From assembly GCA_035294325.1 (NCBI GenBank), contig DATGLE010000201.1, positions 1 to 22,941 on the forward strand: a stretch of DNA of 22,941 nucleotides. The letters run 5' to 3'. The DNA comes from DATGLE01 sp035294325. Its GTDB lineage: Bacteria; Chloroflexota; Ktedonobacteria; Ktedonobacterales; Ktedonobacteraceae. The number at the start of each line of letters is the position of its first letter. Within the stretch, counting starts at the first letter, position 1. Shown here one piece after another: positions 15,301-22,879 of this stretch. The notes beneath the pieces are model-generated. The model ran no database searches, was not told the origin of the DNA, and saw only the letters and a program-made list of their open reading frames with translations. The position numbers and the translations under genes were made by a program.

Positions 15301-15941
15301 AACTGGAGAAAGCTCATCCCGAAGTATTCGATCTCTTCTTGCAGGTCTTCGACGCCGGGCGCCTCACAGATGCCCAGGGACACACCGTCGACGCGCAGCA
15401 CGCTATCTGGATCATGACCTCCAACGTCGGCACCGAGATGCTTGGGCGCTCAATGCCCAGCGGCTTCCGCGCCAACCTCAAGGAGACCGGCCAGGAGATG
15501 CAGCGCGAGCGCCTGATGGAACGCCTGCGCCAGACGTTCCGCCCGGAGTTCCTCAATCGCATCGATGATGTGGTTATCTTCCACCCGCTGGACCGCGAGC
15601 AGGCAAAGGCGATTACGCGACTCCAGATGAACGAACTGGCCGCGCGCCTGCTCGATCAGGGCCTGATCCTCCAGGCCGACGATAGCGCGATAGATCTGCT
15701 CTGCCGTGAAGGCTTCAGCCAGACGCAGGGTGCCCGCCCGCTGCGGCGCGTGATCGAGAAGATGCTCACCGTGCCGCTGAGCCTGCGCATCCTGCTGGCC
15801 GATCTTCCCCAGAGCGGCGAGGTGCATGTGAGCGCTGTCAATGGGAAACTGGATATCTCTATTCACTCGCCTATCGCTCTGCACAAGCGCGACAGCGGGG
15901 AACTGGAGGAGACCCAGGACGCCGAGGTCAGCGCCACCTGA
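12315..15941 (+). CDS. CHAT domain fused to a ClpC-like double AAA+ ATPase
   Basis: The protein has 1208 residues, about 400 more than ClpC. Residues ~85-380 form a CHAT (caspase-like) domain, recognised by IPWELMYD (114-121), VVHYAG (226-231), PLVFIS, AVVAMRWPV (308-316) and WMAFTLYGDPLLRL. The usual catalytic His of the G-H-G motif is P232, and the L-S-A-C motif reads FISCHE (C274, H275). A Clp N-domain follows (about 408-545). AAA1 has Walker A GDSGVGKTT (~631) and Walker B ILFIDEMH with pore loop KYRGEFE. AAA2 has GPTGVGKTE (~923), LLDELEKAH and pore loop GYVGY. The ClpB coiled-coil M domain is absent; the linker is a short acidic stretch (EQDDQEEDDQEE). SGF (1049-1051) sits where ClpC carries its ClpP-binding V-G-F loop. 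The ATG at 12315 has GGAAGAGA 8 bases upstream; an ATG at 12279 would add 12 residues. Probably a monocistronic unfoldase with a CHAT pseudoprotease adaptor. Confidence 0.9.
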   Translation: MEQPALLNIIRTDNSYRFRLDLPDSPAPAGQEYSTDLNIETRERLRRALQSASQSMQTLAAADIKRHATKLSAVNDALLTLGRFLFDVMLPAPLQEALRRLDAPLILTTNTPDIPWELMYDQGARAGHYFCQLTSVGRLIHPHRDRDSHTRNAFPERPTRKLGRREAQGLAILFLVNPTGERPSAEEEVAALCTNLPESVSRVILYRQQANQLEMRMRISAEAPHVVHYAGPVPLVNAAGEPSLALAGNSRLDSSAAEQLLQSLPRRPLVFISCHEHHRAPINGSTQQERDENMERLAANLLNSGAGAVVAMRWPVNPQRAREFASFFYQDAADGVTLGEAMRRSRVAMAQHYIDDPSWMAFTLYGDPLLRLVSSSLSTKERPIEPGLDSFDDSHIMAPILQSSNTPDRRFLRVVLEIALGEARNMHKDYLGTPHLFIALTKLDGGCTQDALRCLGFAPKQVRDVIRLALGSGKATSDTPILPTRRCKEILQTAERNALSMGSPIVDERAIAQAVLSEGDGVTHELLTKLGINPSQLMDLITASNARALLELVPSASANPEVVQEELPGAIGIGGPDGAAKGGSVLERLGRDLTRQASNKQLTPLIGREKEIRLLMQTLMLKDRNNPILIGDSGVGKTTIVGGLAQRIVDGKVPPELRGKRLIELSASSLVAGTKYRGEFEERLLKVLEEAESSGNVILFIDEMHLLIGTGRAADGSIDAAGILKPALAGGRLRCIGATTPQEYRAIEKDAAMERRLRPVIIEEPTPEEALAILTGMRDLYEQHHHATISDEALQAAVQLSVQYLPNLRLPDKACSVLDEACSQARVFSIEQDDQEEDDQEEVVTTPVITPAMIAEVISYRTGIPVHAPGREERDRLLSLEKRLKARVIGQDEAISRVTQAIQVARAGLKPRNRPAGVFMFLGPTGVGKTELARALAAEVFGSEEHLIRVDMSEYMEKHAVSRMIGAPPGYVGYDQEGQLTGKLRRRPHCVVLLDELEKAHPEVFDLFLQVFDAGRLTDAQGHTVDAQHAIWIMTSNVGTEMLGRSMPSGFRANLKETGQEMQRERLMERLRQTFRPEFLNRIDDVVIFHPLDREQAKAITRLQMNELAARLLDQGLILQADDSAIDLLCREGFSQTQGARPLRRVIEKMLTVPLSLRILLADLPQSGEVHVSAVNGKLDISIHSPIALHKRDSGELEETQDAEVSAT

Positions 15942-15960
15942 GAACCTCTGGAAAGGCCAA

Positions 15961-16240
15961 CAAAATGTAGAGGCGCGGGCCAGCCGGCCAGGACCAGCCG
16001 GCCAGGACCAGCCGGCCAGGGCGAGCAAGGCCAGGGCGAGCAAGGCCAGGGCAAGCCTCGCCTCTACATGTAACAATGCGAGGAGGGGCAAAATGTAGAG
16101 GCGAGGCTGGCCCTCGCCTTTCTTGCCCGCACCTTTCTTGCCCGCACCTTCCTTGCCCTCGCCTTGCTCGCCCGCACCTTCCTTACCCTCGCCTTCCTTA
16201 CCCTCGCCTTCCTTACCCTCGCCTTGCTCGCCCTCGCCTT
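15961..16240. repeat. Minisatellite region folding back on itself
   Basis: Three copies of the 14-base CAGCCGGCCAGGAC (15981-16020, the last incomplete) are followed by two 15-base GCGAGCAAGGCCAGG units (16021-16050). Then come GCCTCGCCTCTACAT (16055-16069), its exact inverse at 16093-16107, and nine 15-base pyrimidine-rich units (16106-16240, consensus near YCTTNCCCKCRCCTT; 16181-16225 are three identical copies). CAAAATGTAGAGGCG is directly repeated at 15961 and 16089. The second repeat block is roughly the reverse complement of the first, so single strands could form a long imperfect hairpin. Frames through it are pentapeptide repeats only because the unit length is divisible by three. Confidence 0.85.
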
Positions 16241-16288
16241 GCTCGCCCATGCCCCCGTGGGTCCTTTCCTGGCCTGCATACACAAAAA

Positions 16289-16333
16289 CATGCTGAGAGG
16301 CGTTGACCTCTTTGTCAACGTCCACTCAGCATG
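16289..16333. repeat. Imperfect 18-bp hairpin downstream of the minisatellite
   Basis: CATGCTGAG (16289-16297) pairs with CTCAGCATG (16325-16333), and GG plus CGTTGAC pairs with GTCAACG plus CC inside it, with one A-A mismatch, a bulged T and a CTCTTT loop. It lies 350 bases after the CHAT-Clp stop in the convergent gap and could be part of a terminator, but no T run follows on either strand. Confidence 0.65.
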
Positions 16334-16859
16334 GAGGAGGGGAAACGGAAGCAGACGTAAAGCGTGGTGATGATGACCGAAGTATGAATGTCTGGAGCAG
16401 AAGCATCTACGAAACAGAGCCGGCAGGCTGCAACGCTGCGCAACGGAGCCACTTTCCGCCACCGCTCGGAGCAACGCTCAACAGAACAAGTTGGCACCCC
16501 AACGATCACCATTCACCACCGTAAATAGTATACCCTGGCCTGCTTTACGCTACCTTATTCAGCACTTCATTTTGCATAACAGTAGTTACATATCTTCCTG
16601 CCTGCGAGAATGACCTTCCCGGCACGCTTGATTATGCCTCGGCTTCTCTCTATGCTCACACGAGAGGCTGTGTATAGAGAAGATTTTATAGAGGTCTTAC
16701 ATAAGACAATTCACTCGTCGCCACCTTCGGTGGCTCATAATTTAAGGATTAGTAAGGAAGGCCAGGGCTATCCTTATAAGCACTCCTGCCAGAACCAGGG
16801 TGTCAATATACTCAAATATCGCTACAAGCAGATCTTACATGCATATCTTTTCTTTCTCC
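16334..16859. other. Convergent intergenic stretch without a credible gene
   Basis: Nothing here reads as a conserved protein. Visible structure is limited to small inverted repeats: TCTCTAT/ATAGAGA with inner ACAC/GTGT (about 16647-16681), GTCTTA-CA-TAAGAC (about 16695-16708) and GCCACC-TTC-GGTGGC (16720-16734). The sequence becomes more AT-rich than the surrounding genes. It separates the + strand CHAT-Clp gene from the minus-strand M28 gene, so bidirectional termination is expected somewhere here. Confidence 0.6.
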
Positions 16860-18665
16860 TCATCCTTCTGCTCGCGTCCTGCCCACAAAGCGCGCCAGCA
16901 GCACAACACCAGTAATGAGCAGAATCACTGCGATGATGATGCCCGCCAGTAGAGGAACCGGGATCATCGGGCCGTTCTTAACCGGCAATGCGGCGGGCAT
17001 CACGACATGCTCTCCGGCAATTAGCGAACGCGGTGAGACCACATCGATCAGATGATCGTTGGCGCGCGGCTGCGTGGCGGGATCGATGCGATAGTCGCCA
17101 TTGCTCGGAAACGCCCCGTAGGGATTGGTATAGCTGGTAGGATGCGCAACCACCGTAACGAGCTTGCTGACGACGCGTTTGCCCGCCGGCGAGCTGACGG
17201 TCAGTGTCAACGTATAGCTCCCCGCATGCGCATAGGTATGCGTGACCGAGACGCCCTGAGCCGTTGCGCCATCGCCGAAGTTCCAGGCATAACTGAGGGG
17301 AGCCTGGGGTTGGCCGGGGACGAACGATGCTTTCGCATCCAGCGCCAGGCTATGACCGGCCAGCGCCGTACCGATATCGCCGATGGCCGCGATGGGATTC
17401 TGGTCCGCCGGGGCCTCTCCCAGTACGGCGGGCTGGTGCAGCAGCTCGACGGTAATCATGCCGGGCAGCGCCAGCGCGAGCGTCAGCGCCTGTGACTGGT
17501 GAGAACTGCCATCGGCATAAGTGTTCATGAGCTGGATCGTATCCATCTGTGTATCGAAAGGATACGCAGGATAAAGCGGCGTCGGCTTCCCGGTTCTGGG
17601 ATCGCCACTAAAGTTGCCCGCCATAGTAATACAGGGCACGCCCGCATCGGTAAAGGCGTATTGATCGCTGGCACCGAGCGTATCCTCAAGCATCCGCACG
17701 TTACCAAGTTGATCCGGCGTAAAGATAGGCCGGGGAACATCCTGGCCTTTTGCGCTATGATAAGTAAGATTCTGGAAGCCCTGCGCGCGAAATAGTGCAA
17801 AGGCGGCGGGAATGGCCTGTTTGATCTCTGCCTGGAACTGGAGAATAGCGGCCCGTTGCAGCGAGGACCATTCAGGCAGACGGGGATAAGTGTCATTCGT
17901 CTGAAGCGGCGTCGTGAAGGCAAAGAAGGGTAGGAGAGGATTCGCCAGCCGGCCAAGATAGCGCAGGGGGTAGGCGATGCCGTTCTGCTCCTCGTTAATC
18001 ATAGCGACGATATTGGGGAGGTCGCCGTTGATAGTGCTGTTCACATAGTGAAAAGAACCGAACAATCCCTGTTCCTCCGCATCGAAGAGCACGAAGCGCA
18101 GAGTGCGCGCAGGATAGACGTGGTGACTGCTCCAGTACTGCCCCATCGCCCGCGCAACCCCAAGCTCGATAGCGCAGCCGCTGGCATCATCAAAGGCCGA
18201 CTGGTTCGAGCTAGCCATGCCGTCGTAGTGGCAGCCAATGATTACAACCTGTTCGGGATGGACGGCGCCGGGCACGCTCACCTCCACATTAAAGGCCGGA
18301 ACCTTCGCCGGGCGGCCCTGCCAGCCCTTGATAGTAAAGGGATCGCGCCGCACCTGCGCACCGAAGCCTTTCAGATCGCCGAGCATCTCCTGCGTCCAGT
18401 AGGCAGTGAATTCGTCGTGCCCATTGCTCTGCGGCGGTAAATTACTATCATAGCCAGCTTCGCGATGCAAAAAATGCGTTCCCATATAAAAAAGCTGATT
18501 GTAGATGTAATCGGGATCGACTACCGGGCCATCTTCAACTTTCGAATGCTCCTGTACTACCTGTGAGCGGATATCATGCGCAAGGACTGGTAACGAAAGC
18601 CAAAAGCTGGTAGCATAGAGAGCACAGATGCATAAACAGCAGGAGTGCAGCAGACGGCGTAGCAT
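16860..18665 (-). CDS. Secreted, membrane-anchored M28-type peptidase with PKD domain
   Basis: This 601-residue exported protein starts with a signal peptide or uncleaved anchor (1-30, hydrophobic core about 9-29). Residues 50-410 form an M28 (aminopeptidase Y/S-like) zinc peptidase: H146 and D148 in IGCHYDG, bridging D159 in SAFDDASG, and E197/E198 in FDAEEQG. The fourth ligand position reads INEEQNG (E226 for the usual Asp), and the last, normally Y-H-T-x-x-D-T, reads PFDTQMDT (D371 for His). A PKD domain (about 424-508; YAWNFGDGATAQG, THTYAHAGSYTLTLTV) and a C-terminal transmembrane helix (about 568-592) followed by ARFVGRTR place the catalytic domain outside the cell, tethered at both ends or at the C terminus. 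The minus-strand start has AGAGGGAA just upstream. Probable role: extracellular peptide trimming. Confidence 0.9.
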   Translation of the reverse strand: MLRRLLHSCCLCICALYATSFWLSLPVLAHDIRSQVVQEHSKVEDGPVVDPDYIYNQLFYMGTHFLHREAGYDSNLPPQSNGHDEFTAYWTQEMLGDLKGFGAQVRRDPFTIKGWQGRPAKVPAFNVEVSVPGAVHPEQVVIIGCHYDGMASSNQSAFDDASGCAIELGVARAMGQYWSSHHVYPARTLRFVLFDAEEQGLFGSFHYVNSTINGDLPNIVAMINEEQNGIAYPLRYLGRLANPLLPFFAFTTPLQTNDTYPRLPEWSSLQRAAILQFQAEIKQAIPAAFALFRAQGFQNLTYHSAKGQDVPRPIFTPDQLGNVRMLEDTLGASDQYAFTDAGVPCITMAGNFSGDPRTGKPTPLYPAYPFDTQMDTIQLMNTYADGSSHQSQALTLALALPGMITVELLHQPAVLGEAPADQNPIAAIGDIGTALAGHSLALDAKASFVPGQPQAPLSYAWNFGDGATAQGVSVTHTYAHAGSYTLTLTVSSPAGKRVVSKLVTVVAHPTSYTNPYGAFPSNGDYRIDPATQPRANDHLIDVVSPRSLIAGEHVVMPAALPVKNGPMIPVPLLAGIIIAVILLITGVVLLARFVGRTRAEG

Positions 18666-18721
18666 TCCGGTTCCCTCTTTTTCGTTAGTATAGCGCTGTG
18701 AGGTTTCTTAGCACAGGCATC

Positions 18722-18750
18722 ATAGTATTATGCATCACCAATAATATCAA
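18722..18750 (-). promoter_or_regulatory. Candidate promoter of the M28 peptidase gene
   Basis: On the minus strand TTGATA (complement of 18745-18750, five of six) and TACTAT (complement of 18722-18727, four of six) are 17 bases apart, giving a leader of about 50 bases. A second possible -10, TATACT, lies closer to the gene but lacks a good -35. No comparably good promoter was seen for the divergent M32 gene in the same gap. Confidence 0.42.
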
Positions 18751-18841
18751 GATCACACGCAATTGACGGTAGGCAGGGAACGCAGAAAAGCGTCTGACCG
18801 CTGCACGAACACGACATTAGAATCGAGGAAAGAGAAAAAGC

Positions 18842-20413
18842 GTGACGACAACAGCACACAACACCGATGAGGCGGCACCATTTACCGTGAGCAATGAGCA
18901 CATCAGCGAATTGCTCCGGTGCCTGTACGAGATTACGGACCTTGATCTGCTGGGGGCGCTGGCGCGCTGGGATCAGCAGACGGCAATGCCCGATGGCGCG
19001 GCGGATGTGCGTATGTACCAGGTGGCAACGCTGCAAGGCTTACTGCATGAGCGCATTACGGATCCCCGGCTCGGCGAACTGCTTAAAGAGCTGGATGATG
19101 CCATCGAGCAGGATCACTTCACTGACGCTGATCGAGGACTGGTACGGCACGCCCGCCGCATGTATGACCGCGCCACGAAGCTGCCGCGCACTCTCGTCGA
19201 AGAACTGGCGCGCGTCGAGATAGCCAGCGTCAGCGCCTGGGTTAACGCGCGCAAGCAGAACGATTTTGCCAGCTTCGCCCCCTGGTTGCAGCGCATCCTC
19301 AACTTGAAGCGCGAGGTTGCTGACCGCATCGGCTACACGGAGACGCGCTACGATGCGCTGCTCGACGAGTTTGAGCCGGGGCTGACCGCCAGCAAGGTCG
19401 AGACATTGTTCGCGCCCGTGCGCAGCGCCAGTGCCACGCTGCTGCGCCGTATCCAGGCCAGCGGACACCAGATCGACGCCTCCTGCCTGCACGGAAATTT
19501 CCCGATTGGACAGCAGGAAGAGCTGTGCGAGAAAATAGCGAGCAGCATCGGCTACAATTTCACCTATGGACAGATCGCGCGCTCGGCTCATCCCTTCACA
19601 ACTAGCTTCGGTTCGCCCCTGGATGTGCGCTTCACGGTGCGCTACGATGAGCGCTACCTCCAGCAATCCCTGATGGCAGCGCTGCACGAAGGCGGCCATG
19701 CCCTGTACGAGCAGGGATCCTCACGCACGCTTATGCGCACGCCCCTCGCCGGTGGCGCATCGCTGGGCATGCACGAATCGCAGTCGCGCATGTGGGAAAA
19801 CGTGATTGGCCGCTCGCTGCCTTTCTGGCAGGGGAGATATGGCATCGTCCGCGAAGTCTTCCCCGAGCAGTTCAAGGCCGTCGATGTGGCGACCTTCGTG
19901 CGCGCGCTGAACAAAGTTGAGCCAGGTCTGATCCGCGTCGAGGCCGATGAAGTTACCTATAACCTGCATATCATCATCCGCTTCGAGCTGGAGAAGGCGC
20001 TGCTCGATGGCGAGATTTCAGTCGAGTCGCTGCCGGGCCGATGGAATGCCCGCTATCGCGAGTACCTGGGCATCGACCCGGAGAACGATGCCACGGGCGT
20101 GCTTCAGGATGTGCACTGGTCCGAGGGCATGATCGGCTACTTCCCGACGTATACGCTGGGCAATCTCTACGCGGCGCAGATTTACCATACCCTGCGCACA
20201 ATCTTTCCTGACTTCGACGAGCGCCTGGCCGCCGGAGACACATCGTTCGTGCTGCAATGGCTGCGCGAGCACATGTATAGCGCAGGCGCAACCTATCTGC
20301 CACAGGATCTGCTACTGCGCCTGACCGGAGAAGAGGCGAATCCACAGTACTTCGTGAATTACCTGACTGCCCGCTTCGAGCAAATTTACAACTTGCCGGC
20401 TGACCGCACATAG
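18842..20413 (+). CDS. Metallocarboxypeptidase, M32 (Taq) family
   Basis: This cytoplasmic zinc carboxypeptidase of 523 residues removes C-terminal amino acids with broad specificity. The zinc site is HEGGH (H282, E283, H286; HEXXH) with third ligand E312 in the M32-specific HESQSRMWEN. Other family blocks are LDLLGALARWDQQTAMP (34-50), the C-terminal EADEVTYNLHIIIRFELE and GVLQDVHWSEGMIGYFPTYT, followed by LGNLYAAQ. Full length for the family (about 500). The start is GTG at 18842 with AGGAAAGAG about 10 bases upstream; the first 17 residues are probably a flexible extension. It is divergent from the M28 peptidase, so the pair may support peptide use inside and outside the cell, though they need not share control. 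Confidence 0.96.
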   Translation: MTTTAHNTDEAAPFTVSNEHISELLRCLYEITDLDLLGALARWDQQTAMPDGAADVRMYQVATLQGLLHERITDPRLGELLKELDDAIEQDHFTDADRGLVRHARRMYDRATKLPRTLVEELARVEIASVSAWVNARKQNDFASFAPWLQRILNLKREVADRIGYTETRYDALLDEFEPGLTASKVETLFAPVRSASATLLRRIQASGHQIDASCLHGNFPIGQQEELCEKIASSIGYNFTYGQIARSAHPFTTSFGSPLDVRFTVRYDERYLQQSLMAALHEGGHALYEQGSSRTLMRTPLAGGASLGMHESQSRMWENVIGRSLPFWQGRYGIVREVFPEQFKAVDVATFVRALNKVEPGLIRVEADEVTYNLHIIIRFELEKALLDGEISVESLPGRWNARYREYLGIDPENDATGVLQDVHWSEGMIGYFPTYTLGNLYAAQIYHTLRTIFPDFDERLAAGDTSFVLQWLREHMYSAGATYLPQDLLLRLTGEEANPQYFVNYLTARFEQIYNLPADRT

Positions 20414-20434
20414 AGTGTGCCCGGTTCTCAGCGT

Positions 20435-20572
20435 CCCCGCGCCAGGGCCGGGCGCTGGTGTGGCTCCGCCGCACCCGGATCTAATATATTATGCAGCAAA
20501 ATGCGCTTCGCACATTTTGCTGCATAATATATTAGATCTGACGAGCGCCGCAGGTGCGAGCATGCACCGGGG
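20435..20572 (+). repeat. Three-hairpin palindromic element (copy C)
   Basis: In the gap 20414-20625, a short outer match CCCCG/CGGGG (20435-20439, 20568-20572) encloses three structures. GGTGTGGC-TCC-GCCGCACC (20457-20475) has one T-G wobble. A perfect 25-bp central stem lies at 20479-20503/20513-20537 and is strikingly AT-rich (starts ATCTAATATATTATGC). GGTGC-GAGCAT-GCACC lies at 20553-20568. Its flanks match copy B (CGCGCCAGG at 20438; GCCGCAGGTGCGAGCATGC within 20540-20565), while the central arm does not. A small inverted repeat ACACT/AGTGT (about 20587-20603) follows just before the amidase ribosome site. Confidence 0.82.
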
Positions 20573-20625
20573 TTGGAAATCAGACACACTTTATCACAGT
20601 GTAAAAAGGAGAGGTGCAGGCTAAC

Positions 20626-22161
20626 ATGACAAAGGACTTTGGCGATCCGACCTCGTTGGAGGAGGCAACCATCGTTGAATTGCAGGAGGCGATGCAGGCC
20701 GGGCGACTTACGGCGCGCCGCCTGGCCGAGATGTACATCGAGCGCATCGAGACGCTCGACAGGCGTGGCCCCGCGATCAACTCCGTCGCGGAGATCAACC
20801 CCGATGCGCTCGATATCGCCGCTGCGCTCGACCATGAGCGCGCCAGCAGCGGCCCGCGCGGGCCGCTGCACGGCATCCCCGTGCTCATCAAAGACAATAT
20901 CGCCACTGCTGATCGCATGGAGACCACCGCCGGCTCGCTCGCCCTGGTAGGATCGCGTCCGCCGCGCGACGCATTTGTCGTGCAGGGATTGCGCAAGGCG
21001 GGGGCGCTGATCCTGGGCAAGACGAACCTGAGCGAGTGGGCCAATTTCCGCTCAGAATACTCCACCAGCGGATGGAGTGGGCGCGGCGGCCAGGTCCTTA
21101 ATCCCTATATCCTGGACCGCTCGCCCTGCGGCTCCAGTTCGGGATCGGGGGCAGCCGCAGCGGCTAATCTGGCGGCGGCAACGCTGGGCACCGAGACCGA
21201 CGGTTCGATTGTCTGCCCATCCTCCGTCAACGGCCTGGTTGGCATCAAGCCCACTGTGGGACTGACCAGCCGCGCCGGAGTGATCCCGATAGCGCACAGC
21301 CAGGATACCGTCGGGCCGATGTGCCGCACGGTAGCCGATGCCGCCGCCATCCTCGGCGCACTGGTCGGCCTTGATCCGCGCGATCCAGCCACGCAGGCCA
21401 GCGCCGGCATGTTTCACAGTGACTATACGAAATTCCTCGATCCCAACGGACTGCGCGGTGCACGCATTGGTGTTGCCCGCAAGCACTATTTCGGGCGCAT
21501 TCCCAGAGTTGATGCAATCATGGATGCCGCCATCCAGCGGATGCAGGAATCCGGCGCGGAGATCATCGATCCCGCCGATATCGCGACGGCGGAGCAAATG
21601 TCCTCGTCCGAGAGCGAGCACAAAGTACTGATCTTTGAATTCAAGGCCGATCTCAACCGCTACCTGGCCGAACTGGTCAGTTCGCCGGTGCGCACGCTCG
21701 CCGAGATTATCGCCTTCAACAACGAGCATGCCGGCGCGGAATTGCCATTTTTCGGACAGGAGCTTTTCTTGCAGGCGGAGGAGACAACTTCGCTCAGCGA
21801 TCCGGAGTATCTTGCCGCCCTGGATGAAAACCACAGGCTCGCCCGCCAGGAAGGGATCGACGCGGTTATGGATAAGTTCAACCTGGATGCGCTGGTGGCG
21901 CCGACGGGTGGACCGGCCTGGACCATCGATCTGATTAACGGCGATCACCACCTCGGCGGCAGTTCACAGCCGGCGGCGCTGGCTGGCTATCCGATCATCA
22001 CCGTGCCTGCTGCTTCGATCTTCGGACTGCCTGTCGGCGTCTCCTTCATCGGCAGGGCTTTCAGCGAGCCAACGCTCATCAGGCTCGCCTACGCCTTTGA
22101 GCAGGCCACACAGGCGCGGCGCCCGCCGCAGTACCGGCCCACGCTGCTACCCATCCTTTGA
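20626..22161 (+). CDS. Amidase signature family protein
   Basis: This 511-residue enzyme hydrolyses a carboxamide to acid and ammonia through the Ser-cisSer-Lys triad. K89 lies in PVLIKDNI, S170 (cis-Ser) in CGSSSGSGAA, and the nucleophile S194 in ETDGSIVCPSS. GLVGIKPTVGLTSRAGVIPI and the C-terminal GYPIITVPA and FGLPVGVSFIG complete the family pattern. There is no signal peptide, so it is cytoplasmic. It resembles the long stand-alone amidases (about 500 residues) rather than GatA, and no gatB or gatC lies nearby, so a tRNA amidotransferase role is unlikely. The frame is open from a GTG at 20614, but that codon lies within the ribosome site AAGGAGAGG; the ATG at 20626 is used. Thirteen bases separate it from the following phosphoesterase, indicating an operon. 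Substrate unknown. Confidence 0.94.
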   Translation: MTKDFGDPTSLEEATIVELQEAMQAGRLTARRLAEMYIERIETLDRRGPAINSVAEINPDALDIAAALDHERASSGPRGPLHGIPVLIKDNIATADRMETTAGSLALVGSRPPRDAFVVQGLRKAGALILGKTNLSEWANFRSEYSTSGWSGRGGQVLNPYILDRSPCGSSSGSGAAAAANLAAATLGTETDGSIVCPSSVNGLVGIKPTVGLTSRAGVIPIAHSQDTVGPMCRTVADAAAILGALVGLDPRDPATQASAGMFHSDYTKFLDPNGLRGARIGVARKHYFGRIPRVDAIMDAAIQRMQESGAEIIDPADIATAEQMSSSESEHKVLIFEFKADLNRYLAELVSSPVRTLAEIIAFNNEHAGAELPFFGQELFLQAEETTSLSDPEYLAALDENHRLARQEGIDAVMDKFNLDALVAPTGGPAWTIDLINGDHHLGGSSQPAALAGYPIITVPAASIFGLPVGVSFIGRAFSEPTLIRLAYAFEQATQARRPPQYRPTLLPIL

Positions 22162-22174
22162 AGGGAGAAACAAC

Positions 22175-22879
22175 ATGACAACAAAGATTGCCGTCATTAC
22201 AGACGTACATGCGAATTTACCGGCCCTGCTCGCTGCGTTCAGGGCTATTGGACAGGAGGGATGCGATCAGATCATCCACACGGGCGATGCCGTCGGCTTC
22301 GGCCCGTTTCCTAACGAATGCCTCGATGCACTGCTGGCCCTGCCCAATATTTCGCTGCTGATGGGCAATCACGACGCCTGGGCAGTGGGCGCGCCTGTAG
22401 GCTCCGTCCCATCCTGGCTGCGCACACATACGGAGTGGACGCGGGCCACCGTCAGCGAGCAGCATCGCGCGGTGATGGCGCAATGGCCCTATCTCTTGCA
22501 GCAAGAGATCGAGGGTGTCAGGCTCACATTTCTGCATTATGCACTCGATGCATCAGGACGAAACTTCACGCAGATCGTCTTCGATCCAGCGCCCGCCGAC
22601 CTGGATCAGCTTTTCGCTCCCTATGCCTCGGATCTTGTCTTTTATGGACACTATCACCCGTTTTCCGACATGCAGGGGCGCGGGCGCTACATCAATCCCG
22701 GTACGCTGGGCTGCCATGATAAAGCTATTGCCAGGTACGCCATCGTCACGCTTGATCGAGGACAGGCCAGCGTTGAGCATCGCAGCGCCGCCTACGATGA
22801 CGCGCCTCTCTTCGCCGCAATGGAGCAGCGCCAGGTCGCGGAGCGCGAGACTGTTTGCCGCGAGTTCTTCAAACGATAA
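22175..22879 (+). CDS. Metallophosphoesterase, YfcE/MJ0936-like family
   Basis: This 234-residue calcineurin-like phosphoesterase has all metal-binding motifs: D10 and H12 in ITDVHAN, D38 in HTGDAVGFGP, N65 and H66 in MGNHD, H121 in FLHYA, and H159 and H161 in YGHYHPF. These bind two divalent metals and cleave phosphomono- or phosphodiesters. YINPGTLG is the common C-terminal motif of the subgroup. No signal peptide is present. The ATG at 22175 has AAGGGAGAAA just upstream, beginning within the amidase stop codon, so translation may be coupled to the amidase. The substrate is unknown; the pairing suggests shared expression, not necessarily a shared pathway. The last 62 bases of the window (22880-22941) contain nothing recognisable. 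Confidence 0.93.
   Translation: MTTKIAVITDVHANLPALLAAFRAIGQEGCDQIIHTGDAVGFGPFPNECLDALLALPNISLLMGNHDAWAVGAPVGSVPSWLRTHTEWTRATVSEQHRAVMAQWPYLLQQEIEGVRLTFLHYALDASGRNFTQIVFDPAPADLDQLFAPYASDLVFYGHYHPFSDMQGRGRYINPGTLGCHDKAIARYAIVTLDRGQASVEHRSAAYDDAPLFAAMEQRQVAERETVCREFFKR

Noticed and set aside
15450..16325. Minus-strand frame with GEGKE-type pentapeptide repeats
   Set aside because: The repeats come from a 15-base minisatellite that is open in several frames, and the rest is antisense to the Clp C terminus.
16610..16915. 101-codon frame with a hydrophobic stretch ending in LLLASC, resembling a lipobox
   Set aside because: The hydrophobic part is at the C-terminal end, not near the N terminus, and the frame runs into the 3' end of the M28 gene on the opposite strand. 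No ribosome site was seen.
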